A DNA stretch of 11,477 nt from Pseudomonadota bacterium (GTDB lineage: Bacteria; Pseudomonadota; Alphaproteobacteria; Sphingomonadales; Sphingomonadaceae): assembly GCA_023386135.1 (NCBI GenBank), contig JAEWKG010000083.1, positions 1 through 11,477 on the forward strand, in the 5' to 3' direction. Shown piece by piece: positions 1-6,692 of the stretch. The notes below the pieces were generated by a model, which had not been told where the DNA came from, ran no database searches, and saw only the letters and a list, made by a program, of their open reading frames with translations. The translations under genes were made by a program, and so were the position numbers. The stretch's first letter is position 1, and every line of letters begins with the position of its first letter.

Positions 1-362
1 TCGACATCCAGGGCGTGCAGATCCGCAAGACCGATCCGCCCAAGGAAGTCGAGGAGGCGTTCAAGGACGTTTCCGCCGCGCAGCAGGACGCCGACGCCGA
101 GGTCAACCGCGCCGAGGCCTACGCCCAGCAGATTCTTGCCCGCGCGCAAGGCGACGCCGCCTCGTTCGACAAGATCTACGCCCAGTACAAGCTGGCGCCC
201 GAGGTGACCAAGCGGCGCCTCTATTACGAGACCATGGAGCGTGTCCTGCGCCAGAACGACAAGACCGTGATCGAGGCGCCGGGCGTGCAGTCCTACCTGC
301 CGCTTCCCGAGCTCAAGCGCGGCACCCCGCCGACGCCGGCCACTCCGTCGGGAGGCCAGTGA
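1..362 (+). CDS. hflK: HflK, C-terminal part (FtsH modulator subunit), truncated by window start
   Basis: This is the 3' end of hflK; the reading frame is open from base 3, giving 119 codons. HflK is a membrane-anchored SPFH-family protein that assembles with HflC around the FtsH protease and limits its access to membrane substrates. Visible family hallmarks are a V-Q-I-R-K-T-D-P-P-K-E-V segment followed by a long charged helical stretch rich in Ala, Gln and Glu (coiled-coil-like), the segment YYETMERVL, and a final Pro-rich tail ending in PSGGQ. The N-terminal membrane anchor and most of the SPFH domain lie outside the window. The TGA stop at 360-362 shares one base with the ATG of hflC (TGATG), which points to translational coupling and one operon. 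The identity is supported strongly by motif order and by hflC directly downstream. Confidence 0.93.
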   Translation, partial: DIQGVQIRKTDPPKEVEEAFKDVSAAQQDADAEVNRAEAYAQQILARAQGDAASFDKIYAQYKLAPEVTKRRLYYETMERVLRQNDKTVIEAPGVQSYLPLPELKRGTPPTPATPSGGQ

Positions 363-1210
363 TGGAGAGCTTCTGGCAGACCCATCGCGCCTCGCTGTTC
401 GCGGTCGCCGCGGCGATCGTGGTGCTGATGATGACGCTCATCGTCGTGCCGGAACGGCAGCAGGCGGTGATCACCCGCGGCGGCGAGCCCGTGGCGGTGA
501 TCAACCGGTTCAAGCCCAACACGCCGTTCGGCGAGACTGGCGCGGGCGTGTGGTACCGCATCCCCGGCGTCGACCGCGTCACCTACATCGACAAGCGGGT
601 GATGGACGTGGACATGGAGCCGCAGACGGTGCTCTCCACCGACCAGCTGCGCCTCAACGTCGATGCCTACGCGCGCTACCGGATCATCGACCCGGTCAAG
701 ATGGTGCAGACCGCGCGCAACCAGGAAACGGTCGAGAGCCAGCTCTCCTCGATCCTCTCCTCGGTGGTGCGGCAGGAGCTTGGCCGCCGCAGCTTCGCTT
801 CGCTGCTGACTGCGGAACGCGGTACGACGATGGCCAACATCCGCACCAAGCTCGACGCGCAGGCGCGCAAGTACGGCGCGCAGGTGATCGACGTGCGGAT
901 CAAGCGCGCCGACCTTCCGGACGGCACCCCGCTCGATTCCGCGTTCCGGCGCATGCAGAGCGCGCGCCAGCAGGAAGCGGCGACCTTGCGCGCGCAGGGG
1001 CAGAAGAACGGCCAGATCATCCGCGCCGAAGCGGAAGCCGAAGCGGCGAAGATCTACGCCGCGGCCTATGGCAAGGACCCGCAGTTCTACGACTTCTATC
1101 GCGCCATGCAGAGCTACGACACGACCTTCGCGCCCGATTCCAAGACCTCGAGCACGATCATCCTGTCGCCCGACAACGAGTATCTGAAGCAGTTCCGCGG
1201 AAAGCCCTGA
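362..1210 (+). CDS. hflC: HflC, FtsH protease modulator subunit
   Basis: HflC is a 282-residue SPFH/band-7 protein that pairs with HflK to form the HflKC complex around FtsH in the inner membrane. A GTG at 359 is in frame, but the ATG at 362 is preferred because GGGAGG sits at 350-355, about 6 bases upstream, and because TGATG overlap with hflK is typical of this pair. One N-terminal membrane helix lies at about residues 11-29 (SLFAVAAAIVVLMMTLIVV), with most of the protein then outside the cytoplasm. The SPFH core follows (ERQQAVITRGGEPV, then VDAYARYRI and RTKLDAQARKYGAQVIDVRI), then an Arg/Glu/Ala-rich helical region, and the conserved end with YDFYRAMQSYDTTF and a final YLKQF. Length fits the family. 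The next gene, a DegP-type protease, is the usual alphaproteobacterial neighbour. Confidence 0.95.
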   Translation: MESFWQTHRASLFAVAAAIVVLMMTLIVVPERQQAVITRGGEPVAVINRFKPNTPFGETGAGVWYRIPGVDRVTYIDKRVMDVDMEPQTVLSTDQLRLNVDAYARYRIIDPVKMVQTARNQETVESQLSSILSSVVRQELGRRSFASLLTAERGTTMANIRTKLDAQARKYGAQVIDVRIKRADLPDGTPLDSAFRRMQSARQQEAATLRAQGQKNGQIIRAEAEAEAAKIYAAAYGKDPQFYDFYRAMQSYDTTFAPDSKTSSTIILSPDNEYLKQFRGKP

Positions 1211-1332
1211 GCTGAGGGCCCGGCGTTAAAGCGCGGTTCAGACCCGCAGGCGTGAATCCGCGCCCGAAAGACAAGTGGGGAACACGGCGGCGGCGCAATC
1301 GCTTGCCGCTTCGAAGAGGAAGCAAAGGACGT

Positions 1333-2871
1333 ATGCGCGTGCGATACTCGTATGGATTGACTTCGGCCCTACTGGTGGGCGGCGCCGCGATCTCGCTGAT
1401 CACCGGAAACCCCGCCGGTGCGCAGGTTGCGCAGAACGACGATAGCCAGATGGCCCGCGTGGTGCCCCGCGCCGGCGCGCCGGAGAGCTTCGCCGACCTG
1501 ACCGCCCAGCTCCAGCCGGCGGTGGTCAACATTTCCACCCGCCAGCGCATCCAGGTGCAGGCACAGCAGAATCCGTTCGCCGGCACCCCCTTCGAAGGGC
1601 TGTTCGGCGGCCAGGGCGGCGGCTCCGCCCAGCCGACCACGCGCGAAGCGCAGTCGCTCGGCTCGGGCTTCCTGATCTCGGCCGACGGCTATGTGGTCAC
1701 CAACAACCACGTGATCGCGCCGCAGGGCAATGGCGAGGTGGAGGAGATCACCGTCACCACCACCGACGGTACCGAATACCCAGCCAAGCTGATCGGCAAC
1801 GACAGCGCCTCGGACTTGGCAGTGCTCAAGATCAGCGCGCCCAAAGCCTTCCCCTTCGTCAAGTTCGGCGATTCGGCCCACGCCCGCGTCGGCGACTGGG
1901 TGATCGCGATCGGCAATCCGTTCGCCCTCGGCGGCACCGTCACCAGCGGGATCGTCTCGGCGGTCTATCGCGCCACCGGCACCGGCAGCGCCTACGACCG
2001 CTACATCCAGACCGACGCCAGCATCAACCGCGGCAACTCGGGCGGTCCGCTGTTCGACATGCAGGGCAACGTGATCGGCATCAACAACGCGATCTTCTCG
2101 CCCACCGGCGGCAGCGTCGGCATCGGCTTTGCCATCCCTGCCGAGATCGCCGCGCCGATCGTCGACAAGCTGCGCACCGGGCAGGAAATCACCCGCGGCT
2201 ACCTCGGCGTGTCGCTGCAGCCGGTGGCGGGCGACCTCGCGGATTCGCTCAACCTGCCGCAGAACCACGGCGAGTTCGTGCAGACCGTCGAGCCGGGCCA
2301 AGGCGCCGACAAGGCGGGCATCAAGCCGGGCGACGTGGTCACTCGGGTGGGCGACAAGGAGGTCACGAGCGACCAGACGCTGTCGTTCATCGTCGCCAAC
2401 ATCGCGCCCGGCACCCGCGTGCCGATCGAACTGTTCCGCGACGGCGAGCGGCGCACCGTCACCGTCACCGTCGGCAAGCGGCCGAGCGACGAGGAACTCG
2501 CGCAGTCGCAGCTGTTCAACGGCAACCGCCAGCGCGACACCGACAAGACGCCGGGCCGCGACGGTAGTGCGCTAACCCAGAACCTGGGCTTGCAGATCTC
2601 GCCGATGACGCCGCGCTTCGCGCAGCAGCTCGGCGTGTCGGCCGAGACGGGCGGGCTGGTGATCCTCGACGTCGATCCGAGTTCCGACGCCGGGCAGAAG
2701 GGCATCCAGCCGGGCGACATCGTGATCAGCGCCAATTACAAGGGCGTCGACACGGTGGACCAGCTCAACTCGATCGTCGGCGCGGCCAAGTCGGCCGGGC
2801 GGGCGACTGTCCTGCTGCGCATCCAGCGCCGCGGCCAGCCGCTGACCTACGTGCCGGTGCGCGTCCGCTAA
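1333..2871 (+). CDS. degP: Do/DegP-type periplasmic serine endoprotease with two PDZ domains
   Basis: A 512-residue HtrA-family protease and chaperone for damaged envelope proteins, expected in the periplasm. The N-terminus is a signal peptide: MRVRYSYG, then a hydrophobic core to about residue 25 and a likely cleavage after AGA or AQVA at about 30-33. The trypsin-like domain spans about 50-280 with an intact triad: His126 in TNNHVI, Asp161 in SDLAVLK, and Ser236 in RGNSGGPL. PDZ1 covers about 287-380 (RGYLGVSLQPV, then AGIKPGDVV) and PDZ2 about 418-505 (GLVILDVDP, GIQPGDIV). The frame is open upstream to a GTG at 1252, but the extra 27 residues are Arg-rich and would spoil the signal peptide; the ATG at 1333 has AGAGGA at 1315-1320 and AAAGGA at 1324-1329. 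It follows hflC after 122 bases and probably shares its transcript or has its own stress promoter. Whether degP, degQ or mucD is the best name cannot be decided from sequence alone. Confidence 0.94.
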   Translation: MRVRYSYGLTSALLVGGAAISLITGNPAGAQVAQNDDSQMARVVPRAGAPESFADLTAQLQPAVVNISTRQRIQVQAQQNPFAGTPFEGLFGGQGGGSAQPTTREAQSLGSGFLISADGYVVTNNHVIAPQGNGEVEEITVTTTDGTEYPAKLIGNDSASDLAVLKISAPKAFPFVKFGDSAHARVGDWVIAIGNPFALGGTVTSGIVSAVYRATGTGSAYDRYIQTDASINRGNSGGPLFDMQGNVIGINNAIFSPTGGSVGIGFAIPAEIAAPIVDKLRTGQEITRGYLGVSLQPVAGDLADSLNLPQNHGEFVQTVEPGQGADKAGIKPGDVVTRVGDKEVTSDQTLSFIVANIAPGTRVPIELFRDGERRTVTVTVGKRPSDEELAQSQLFNGNRQRDTDKTPGRDGSALTQNLGLQISPMTPRFAQQLGVSAETGGLVILDVDPSSDAGQKGIQPGDIVISANYKGVDTVDQLNSIVGAAKSAGRATVLLRIQRRGQPLTYVPVRVR

Positions 2872-2893
2872 GGGCAGGCACGCCGAACACGGA

Positions 2894-3961
2894 ATGACGC
2901 TGCGGCTACCCTTCGGGGGATATACGATCGACTGGACCGAGGCGGCGCACGCACTCGTGTTCGCCGGCGTCGCGCTGGCGCTCGCGGCGGTGGTGCACCG
3001 CATGGTGTTCGCGTTGCTCGCCCGCGTGGCGGCGCGGACGCATACTCCGGTCGACGGGCTGGTGCTCGAACGCCTGCGCGCGCCGACGCGGTGGGCGGCT
3101 GCGGCGATCGCGCTGTCGCTGACGGCGCAAGGCGACGCGTGGGTGGCGTATCTATGGGGCGCGGTGGCGAAGTTCGTGGTGCCGGCGCTGGTCGGGTGGA
3201 TGGCCTACAGCCTCGTGGTCGCCTTCTCCGCGGCGCTCGAGCACCGGGCCGAAGTCTCGACCGACCTCGCCGCCGCGCGCAGCCGACGCACGCGCATCGC
3301 CATCCTGTCGCGCACCGCGACGTTCCTGATTGTGTTCCTCACGGTCGGGCTAGTGCTGTTCCAGCTTCCGGGAGTGAAGCAGGTCGGCGTCACGCTGCTC
3401 GCTTCCGCCGGACTTGCCGCTCTGGCCGTAGGCGCGGCGGCCCAGCCGGCGCTCAAGTCGCTCATCGCCGGGCTGCAGATGGCGCTCACCGCGCCGCTGC
3501 GGCTCGGCGACCAGGTGGTGATCGACGGTTTCAGCGGACGGGTGGAGGACATCCGCATGAGCTATGTCGTCCTGCGCATGTGGGACGAGCGCGCGGCGAT
3601 CGTGCCGACCAGCCGCTTCCTCGAGAACAGCTTCGAGAACTGGACTCGCGCCAATGAACTCCTCACCGGCCCGGTGTTCCTCCATCTCGATCCCGGGGCC
3701 GAAGTCGCCCCGATCCGCGCCGAGTTCGAACGGTTCCTCGCCCAGCAGACGCAGTGGGACCACCGCACCGGCACACTCTACGTTACCGACAGCCGCCCCG
3801 GCTCGATGGAGCTGCGGCTGGCGATGAGCGCCGCCACCGTCGGCGAACTGTTCGAGCTGCGCAGCGCGGTGCGCGAGCACATGCTCGGCTGGTTGCAGCG
3901 CGAGATGCCGGCCGCGCTGCTCCACGCGAACGGCGCACCCGACGCGGGGACCGCCGCCTAG
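2894..3961 (+). CDS. MscS-family mechanosensitive ion channel
   Basis: A 355-residue small-conductance mechanosensitive channel, predicted to open under membrane tension and release solutes on osmotic downshock. Hydrophobic segments lie at about residues 19-42, 66-78, 86-112 and 142-158. The pore helix follows at about 164-195, where Gly and Ala alternate (LLASAGLAALAVGAAAQPAL) as in the MscS TM3. The conserved beta domain starts right after with PLRLGDQVVIDGFSGRVEDI and continues to ENSFENWTR at about residue 250; the rest is the cytoplasmic alpha/beta part. It begins 22 bases after degP with only weak Shine-Dalgarno-like sequence (AGGGCAGG at 2872-2879, rather far; GGA next to the ATG), so translation may depend on the upstream gene. 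The TAG stop overlaps the stop of the convergent cdc48 gene. The subfamily (YnaI-like, YbdG-like or other) is not resolved. Confidence 0.9.
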   Translation: MTLRLPFGGYTIDWTEAAHALVFAGVALALAAVVHRMVFALLARVAARTHTPVDGLVLERLRAPTRWAAAAIALSLTAQGDAWVAYLWGAVAKFVVPALVGWMAYSLVVAFSAALEHRAEVSTDLAAARSRRTRIAILSRTATFLIVFLTVGLVLFQLPGVKQVGVTLLASAGLAALAVGAAAQPALKSLIAGLQMALTAPLRLGDQVVIDGFSGRVEDIRMSYVVLRMWDERAAIVPTSRFLENSFENWTRANELLTGPVFLHLDPGAEVAPIRAEFERFLAQQTQWDHRTGTLYVTDSRPGSMELRLAMSAATVGELFELRSAVREHMLGWLQREMPAALLHANGAPDAGTAA

Positions 3962-6300
3962 TCGTCCTTGCGTTCGGCCGCGGGCGCCGGGGCGTGCTTG
4001 TACTCGCGGGTCGGCGCGACCATCCCTTCGCTGATGAAGCCGATCGGAGTGCCGGTCTCGGCCGCACGCTTCTTCAATTCGCCGCGCAGCTTCTTGTACT
4101 CTTCCTCCATCTCCGGCGTCACCGTGGCGCGCGAATCCTCGAGCGCATCGGCGAAGTCGGCAGCGTTGACTTCCTGCACGTCGCCGCCCGCGCGGCGTAA
4201 CGCGTTGAGGCCAGCGCGGCGGACCACGTCTTCGAGATCGGCGCCGGTGAAGCGCTCGGTGTCGGCGGCGATCTTGCCGAGGTCGACATCCTTGGCGAGC
4301 GGCATGTCGCGGGTGTGGATGCCGAGGATGATCGCGCGGCCCGCCTTGTCGGGCGTGCCGACATAGACCAGCTCGTCGAACCGGCCCGGCCGCAGCAGCG
4401 CGGGATCGACCAGCGTCGGGCGGTTGGTCGCGCCGATCACCACCACCGACTGCAGTTCCTCGAGCCCGTCCATCTCGGCGAGGATGGTGTTGACCACCCG
4501 CCCGGTTACCGCCGGCTCGCCGATCCCGGTGCCGCGCGCGGGCACCAGGCTGTCGATCTCGTCGATGAAGATGACGCACGGGGAGACCGCGCGGGCGCGC
4601 TGGAACAGGCGCGCGATCTGCTGCTCGCTTTCGCCGTACCACTTGGAGAGCAGGTCCGAGCTCTTCATCGAGATGAAGTTCGCCTCCGCCTCCTTGGCGA
4701 CCGCCTTGGCCAGCAGCGTCTTGCCGGTGCCCGGCGGGCCATAGAGCAGGAAGCCCTTGGCCGGCCGGATACCCAGGCGAAGAAAGGCGTCGGGATTTTT
4801 GAGCGGAAGTTCGACACCCTCGCGCAGTTTCTCGGTGGCTTCGGTGAGGCCGCCGATGTCCTTCCACCCCACATTGGGCACCTGCACCATCACCTCGCGC
4901 ATCGCGCTCGGCTGGACGCGCTTGAGCGCCGCGAAGAAGTCCTCGCGGGTGACCATCAGGTCGGCGAGGACCTCGGGCGGGATTTCGCGCGCGTCGAGGT
5001 CCAGTCGCGGCATAATCCGCCGCACCGCCTCGATCGCCGCCTCGCGGGCAAGCGCGGCGATGTCGGCACCGACGAAGCCGTGGGTGGTCCGCGCCAACTC
5101 GTCGAGGTCGACCTTTTCGCCCAGCGGCATGCCGCGGGTGTGGATGGCGAGGATTTCGCGCCGCCCGCTCTCGTCGGGGACGCCAATGACGATCTCGCGG
5201 TCGAACCGGCCGGGCCGGCGCAGCGCCTCGTCGATCGCGTCGGGCCGATTGGTGGCGGCGATGACGACGATGTTCGAACGCGCCTCCAGCCCATCCATCA
5301 GAGTCAGGAGCTGGGCGACCAGGCGCTTTTCCGCCTCGCCCGCGACCTGGCTGCGCTTGGGCGCGATCGAATCGATCTCGTCGATGAAGATGATCGCGGG
5401 GGCAGACTTGCTCGCCTCCTCGAACACCTCGCGCAGGCGCTTCTCGCTCTCGCCGTAGCCCGAGCCCATGATCTCGGGCCCGTTGATGGTGAAGAACGTC
5501 GCGTCGCTTTCGTTGGCGACCGCCTGGGCGAGGCGGGTCTTGCCGGTCCCCGGCGGGCCGTGGAGGAGCACGCCTTTCGGCGGATCGACGCCGAGGCGGG
5601 TGAACAGCTCGGGGTAGCGCAGCGGCAGCTCGACCATCTCGCGCAGCTGCTGGATAGTGTCGCCGATCCCGCCGACGTCGTCGTAGTTGACCACTGCGCG
5701 GCCGTCGCGCGGCTCCTCGAAGTCGCTGCGCAGCTCGACCTCGGTGTTCTCGTCGATGCAGACGATGCCCTTGGGAGTGGTCGAGACCACCGACAGGCGG
5801 ATCTGGGTCAGCGCATAGGCCGGGGCGTTGAACATGCGGCGCACTTCGGGCGGCATGTTCTGCACCGTCTGGTGCCCGGTGGTCGCGACGATGTCGCCCG
5901 CGACCAGCGGCTTCTTGAAGAAGTTGCGCTTCAGCGCCTCGCCGGGGCCCTGCAGATGCATCTCGCGCTGCGCGGGGGCGAATACCACGCGGGTCGCGGG
6001 GCGCGCCTCGGCGGGCCGAATCGTGACATGCTCCCCCGATGCAGTGTCGGCGTTGCTGCGTTGCAGGCCGTCCAGCCGCACGACTTCGAGCGTCTGGTCC
6101 TCGTCATAGGCGTGGACCGCGATCGCCGCGGTGGTGCGCTTCCCGACGACCTCCACCACATCGCCCTCGGTGATGCCGAGCGCCTGGAACACACTGCGCG
6201 GCATGCGCGCGATGCCCTGACCGCTCTCTTCCTGGCGAGCCGCCGCTACCGGCAGCCTCACCGTATTGCCCGTCCCGTCTTGCACGTCCGCATCGGCCAT
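3958..6300 (-). CDS. Cdc48/VAT-type tandem AAA+ ATPase (bacterial p97 homologue)
   Basis: A 780-residue ATPase of the CDC48 family; these hexamers use ATP to unfold or extract proteins. The N-domain (about 11-185, double-psi barrel type, with QGIARMPRSVFQALGI) is followed by two AAA rings. D1 has Walker A GPPGTGKT at 248-255, Walker B IIFIDE at 303-308, sensor-1 Asn351 and arginine fingers Arg362/Arg365. D2 has GPPGTGKT at 521-528, VIFIDE at 576-581, sensor Asn626 and Arg637/Arg640. Both pore loops are aromatic: SGYGES in D1 (Tyr282) and KWYGES in D2. The charged tail ends ERKDD and lacks an HbYX motif. The frame stays open upstream to 6498, but the ATG at 6300 is chosen because AGGAGG lies about 10 bases ahead and family homology starts there. 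The gene is convergent with the channel gene. The bacterial substrate and adaptors are unknown. Confidence 0.93.
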   Translation of the reverse strand: MADADVQDGTGNTVRLPVAAARQEESGQGIARMPRSVFQALGITEGDVVEVVGKRTTAAIAVHAYDEDQTLEVVRLDGLQRSNADTASGEHVTIRPAEARPATRVVFAPAQREMHLQGPGEALKRNFFKKPLVAGDIVATTGHQTVQNMPPEVRRMFNAPAYALTQIRLSVVSTTPKGIVCIDENTEVELRSDFEEPRDGRAVVNYDDVGGIGDTIQQLREMVELPLRYPELFTRLGVDPPKGVLLHGPPGTGKTRLAQAVANESDATFFTINGPEIMGSGYGESEKRLREVFEEASKSAPAIIFIDEIDSIAPKRSQVAGEAEKRLVAQLLTLMDGLEARSNIVVIAATNRPDAIDEALRRPGRFDREIVIGVPDESGRREILAIHTRGMPLGEKVDLDELARTTHGFVGADIAALAREAAIEAVRRIMPRLDLDAREIPPEVLADLMVTREDFFAALKRVQPSAMREVMVQVPNVGWKDIGGLTEATEKLREGVELPLKNPDAFLRLGIRPAKGFLLYGPPGTGKTLLAKAVAKEAEANFISMKSSDLLSKWYGESEQQIARLFQRARAVSPCVIFIDEIDSLVPARGTGIGEPAVTGRVVNTILAEMDGLEELQSVVVIGATNRPTLVDPALLRPGRFDELVYVGTPDKAGRAIILGIHTRDMPLAKDVDLGKIAADTERFTGADLEDVVRRAGLNALRRAGGDVQEVNAADFADALEDSRATVTPEMEEEYKKLRGELKKRAAETGTPIGFISEGMVAPTREYKHAPAPAAERKDD

Positions 6301-6338
6301 CTGTCGCGGCCCTCCTGTCGTATTGTCGTTCGGGTCAT

Positions 6339-6367
6339 CAGCTAGGAAGCGTGCCCCGCTTTGCCAA
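6339..6367 (-). promoter_or_regulatory. Candidate sigma-70-type promoter for cdc48
   Basis: Read on the minus strand, TTGGCA (6367-6362, five of six matches to the -35 consensus) is followed after 17 bases by TAGCTG (6344-6339), a weak -10 that keeps only the leading TA. A start near 6332 would leave a leader of about 30 bases containing the AGGAGG ribosome binding site of cdc48. The spacing is good but the -10 is poor, so this is tentative. It lies downstream of the minus-strand terminator, which would fit a cdc48 transcript that starts after that terminator. Confidence 0.3.
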
Positions 6368-6423
6368 TGAACGGCGGCGCAATCGGTGCCCCGCACTGAG
6401 GCGGCGTCGCCCGCGAGGAGACG

Positions 6424-6458
6424 AAAAAAAGGCCCGGCGGATGAACCGGCCGGGCCTT
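6424..6458 (-). terminator. Rho-independent terminator, minus strand
   Basis: A perfect 10-bp stem pairs AAGGCCCGGC (6429-6438) with GCCGGGCCTT (6449-6458) around a 10-base loop in which two more GG/CC pairs are possible. On the minus strand the stem is followed at once by seven U residues (A7 on the plus strand, 6424-6430), the classic intrinsic terminator form. There is no T run on the plus-strand side, so it works leftward only. It lies 124 bases upstream of the cdc48 start, and no minus-strand protein gene precedes it. It therefore ends either a small RNA or a regulated leader transcript of cdc48. Confidence 0.8.
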
Positions 6459-6490
6459 GGAAGTCTTGGGAGAGGATGCCTGAAAGGCAG
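6424..6490 (-). ncRNA. Candidate small RNA of about 65 nt, minus strand
   Basis: Upstream of the minus-strand terminator the sequence has the layout of a compact trans-acting small RNA. A short 5' hairpin (UGCCU, loop UUC, AGGCA; 6489-6477) is followed by a 19-base unpaired CU-rich stretch (6476-6459, containing CCUCUCCC and CUUCC), then the terminator hairpin and U7. A possible promoter is TTGCAC (6524-6519) and CATATG (6501-6496) with 17-base spacing, but both boxes match consensus poorly. The CU-rich stretch is complementary to Shine-Dalgarno-like GGGAGAGG sequences, as in known mRNA-repressing sRNAs. I recognise no named RNA family. A longer transcript starting further upstream, or a cdc48 leader with an attenuator, is the alternative. 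Confidence 0.4.
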
Positions 6491-6614
6491 GGCGACATAT
6501 GCGGACGGGTCGGTTTTTGTGCAAGTGCGAAAAAAACATGGGCGGTTGCAGAATTTGCATGTCTTCCAACACATCACTGTTTCTAGGCACTTTTTCCGGG
6601 AGTGGTGCAAATCG

Positions 6615-6637
6615 GTTGCAACAAGGGATGTTGCAAC
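6615..6637. promoter_or_regulatory. Inverted repeat, candidate operator of the sco operon
   Basis: GTTGCAACA (6615-6623) and TGTTGCAAC (6629-6637) are perfect reverse complements separated by AGGGA. Each arm also contains the self-complementary 8-mer GTTGCAAC. The repeat lies 56 bases before the scoA start codon, where a promoter-proximal operator would be expected. TTGCAA boxes resemble the TTTGCAAA boxes bound by RamB/ScfR-type regulators of short-chain acyl-CoA metabolism (such as PccR), although the centre-to-centre spacing here is 15 bases rather than 12. The link to that family is inference. A short RNA hairpin in the scoA leader is also possible. Confidence 0.45.
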
Positions 6638-6692
6638 GCCGCGAAAAGCGGGTTCGTGACACGGACGTACCGCCGTTCTAGAGGAAGCCGCG

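Larger units (their letters stand above)
6301..6692. other. Divergent intergenic region between cdc48 and scoA
   Basis: This 392-base stretch separates two divergently transcribed genes. It contains no convincing protein-coding gene. It does contain a candidate cdc48 promoter near 6339-6367, a strong minus-strand intrinsic terminator at 6424-6458, a short hairpin at 6477-6489, a cluster of six TGCA palindromes between 6520 and 6635, a perfect inverted repeat at 6615-6637, and the scoA ribosome binding site at 6681-6687. The part from 6480 to 6650 is less GC-rich than the genes around it and has several A or T runs. I could not assign a convincing plus-strand promoter for the sco operon. Confidence 0.8.

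Noticed and set aside
1252..1332. GTG at 1252 as the degP start
   Set aside because: It would add 27 Arg-rich residues before a good signal peptide, and it has no ribosome binding site; the ATG at 1333 fits better.
1369..2301. A 310-codon minus-strand frame opposite degP
   Set aside because: Antisense shadow of degP, with no motifs and skewed composition; the degP triad and PDZ domains are unambiguous on the plus strand.
3350..4867. A 505-codon minus-strand frame across the cdc48 3' end and the channel gene
   Set aside because: It runs out of frame with cdc48 and antisense to the channel; its composition is Arg-rich shadow coding with no motif.
4315..6345. A 676-codon open frame on the plus strand opposite cdc48
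   Set aside because: It is a shadow of the high-GC cdc48 gene on the other strand: low-complexity Arg/Asp/Gly/Leu-rich translation and no recognisable domain, while the minus strand has perfect AAA motifs.
6429..6458. The GC-rich hairpin as a plus-strand terminator
   Set aside because: No T run follows on the plus strand and no plus-strand gene ends there; the U7 tract exists only on the minus strand.
6301..6498. Upstream start at 6498 for cdc48
   Set aside because: The 66 added residues show no Cdc48 homology, cross the minus-strand terminator, and lie ahead of a clear AGGAGG and ATG at 6300.
6476..6586. A 36-codon plus-strand frame starting at ATG 6476 after GGGAGAGG
   Set aside because: The purine-rich stretch touches the ATG with no spacer, the product has no visible feature, and the same bases are better explained as the complement of the sRNA seed.
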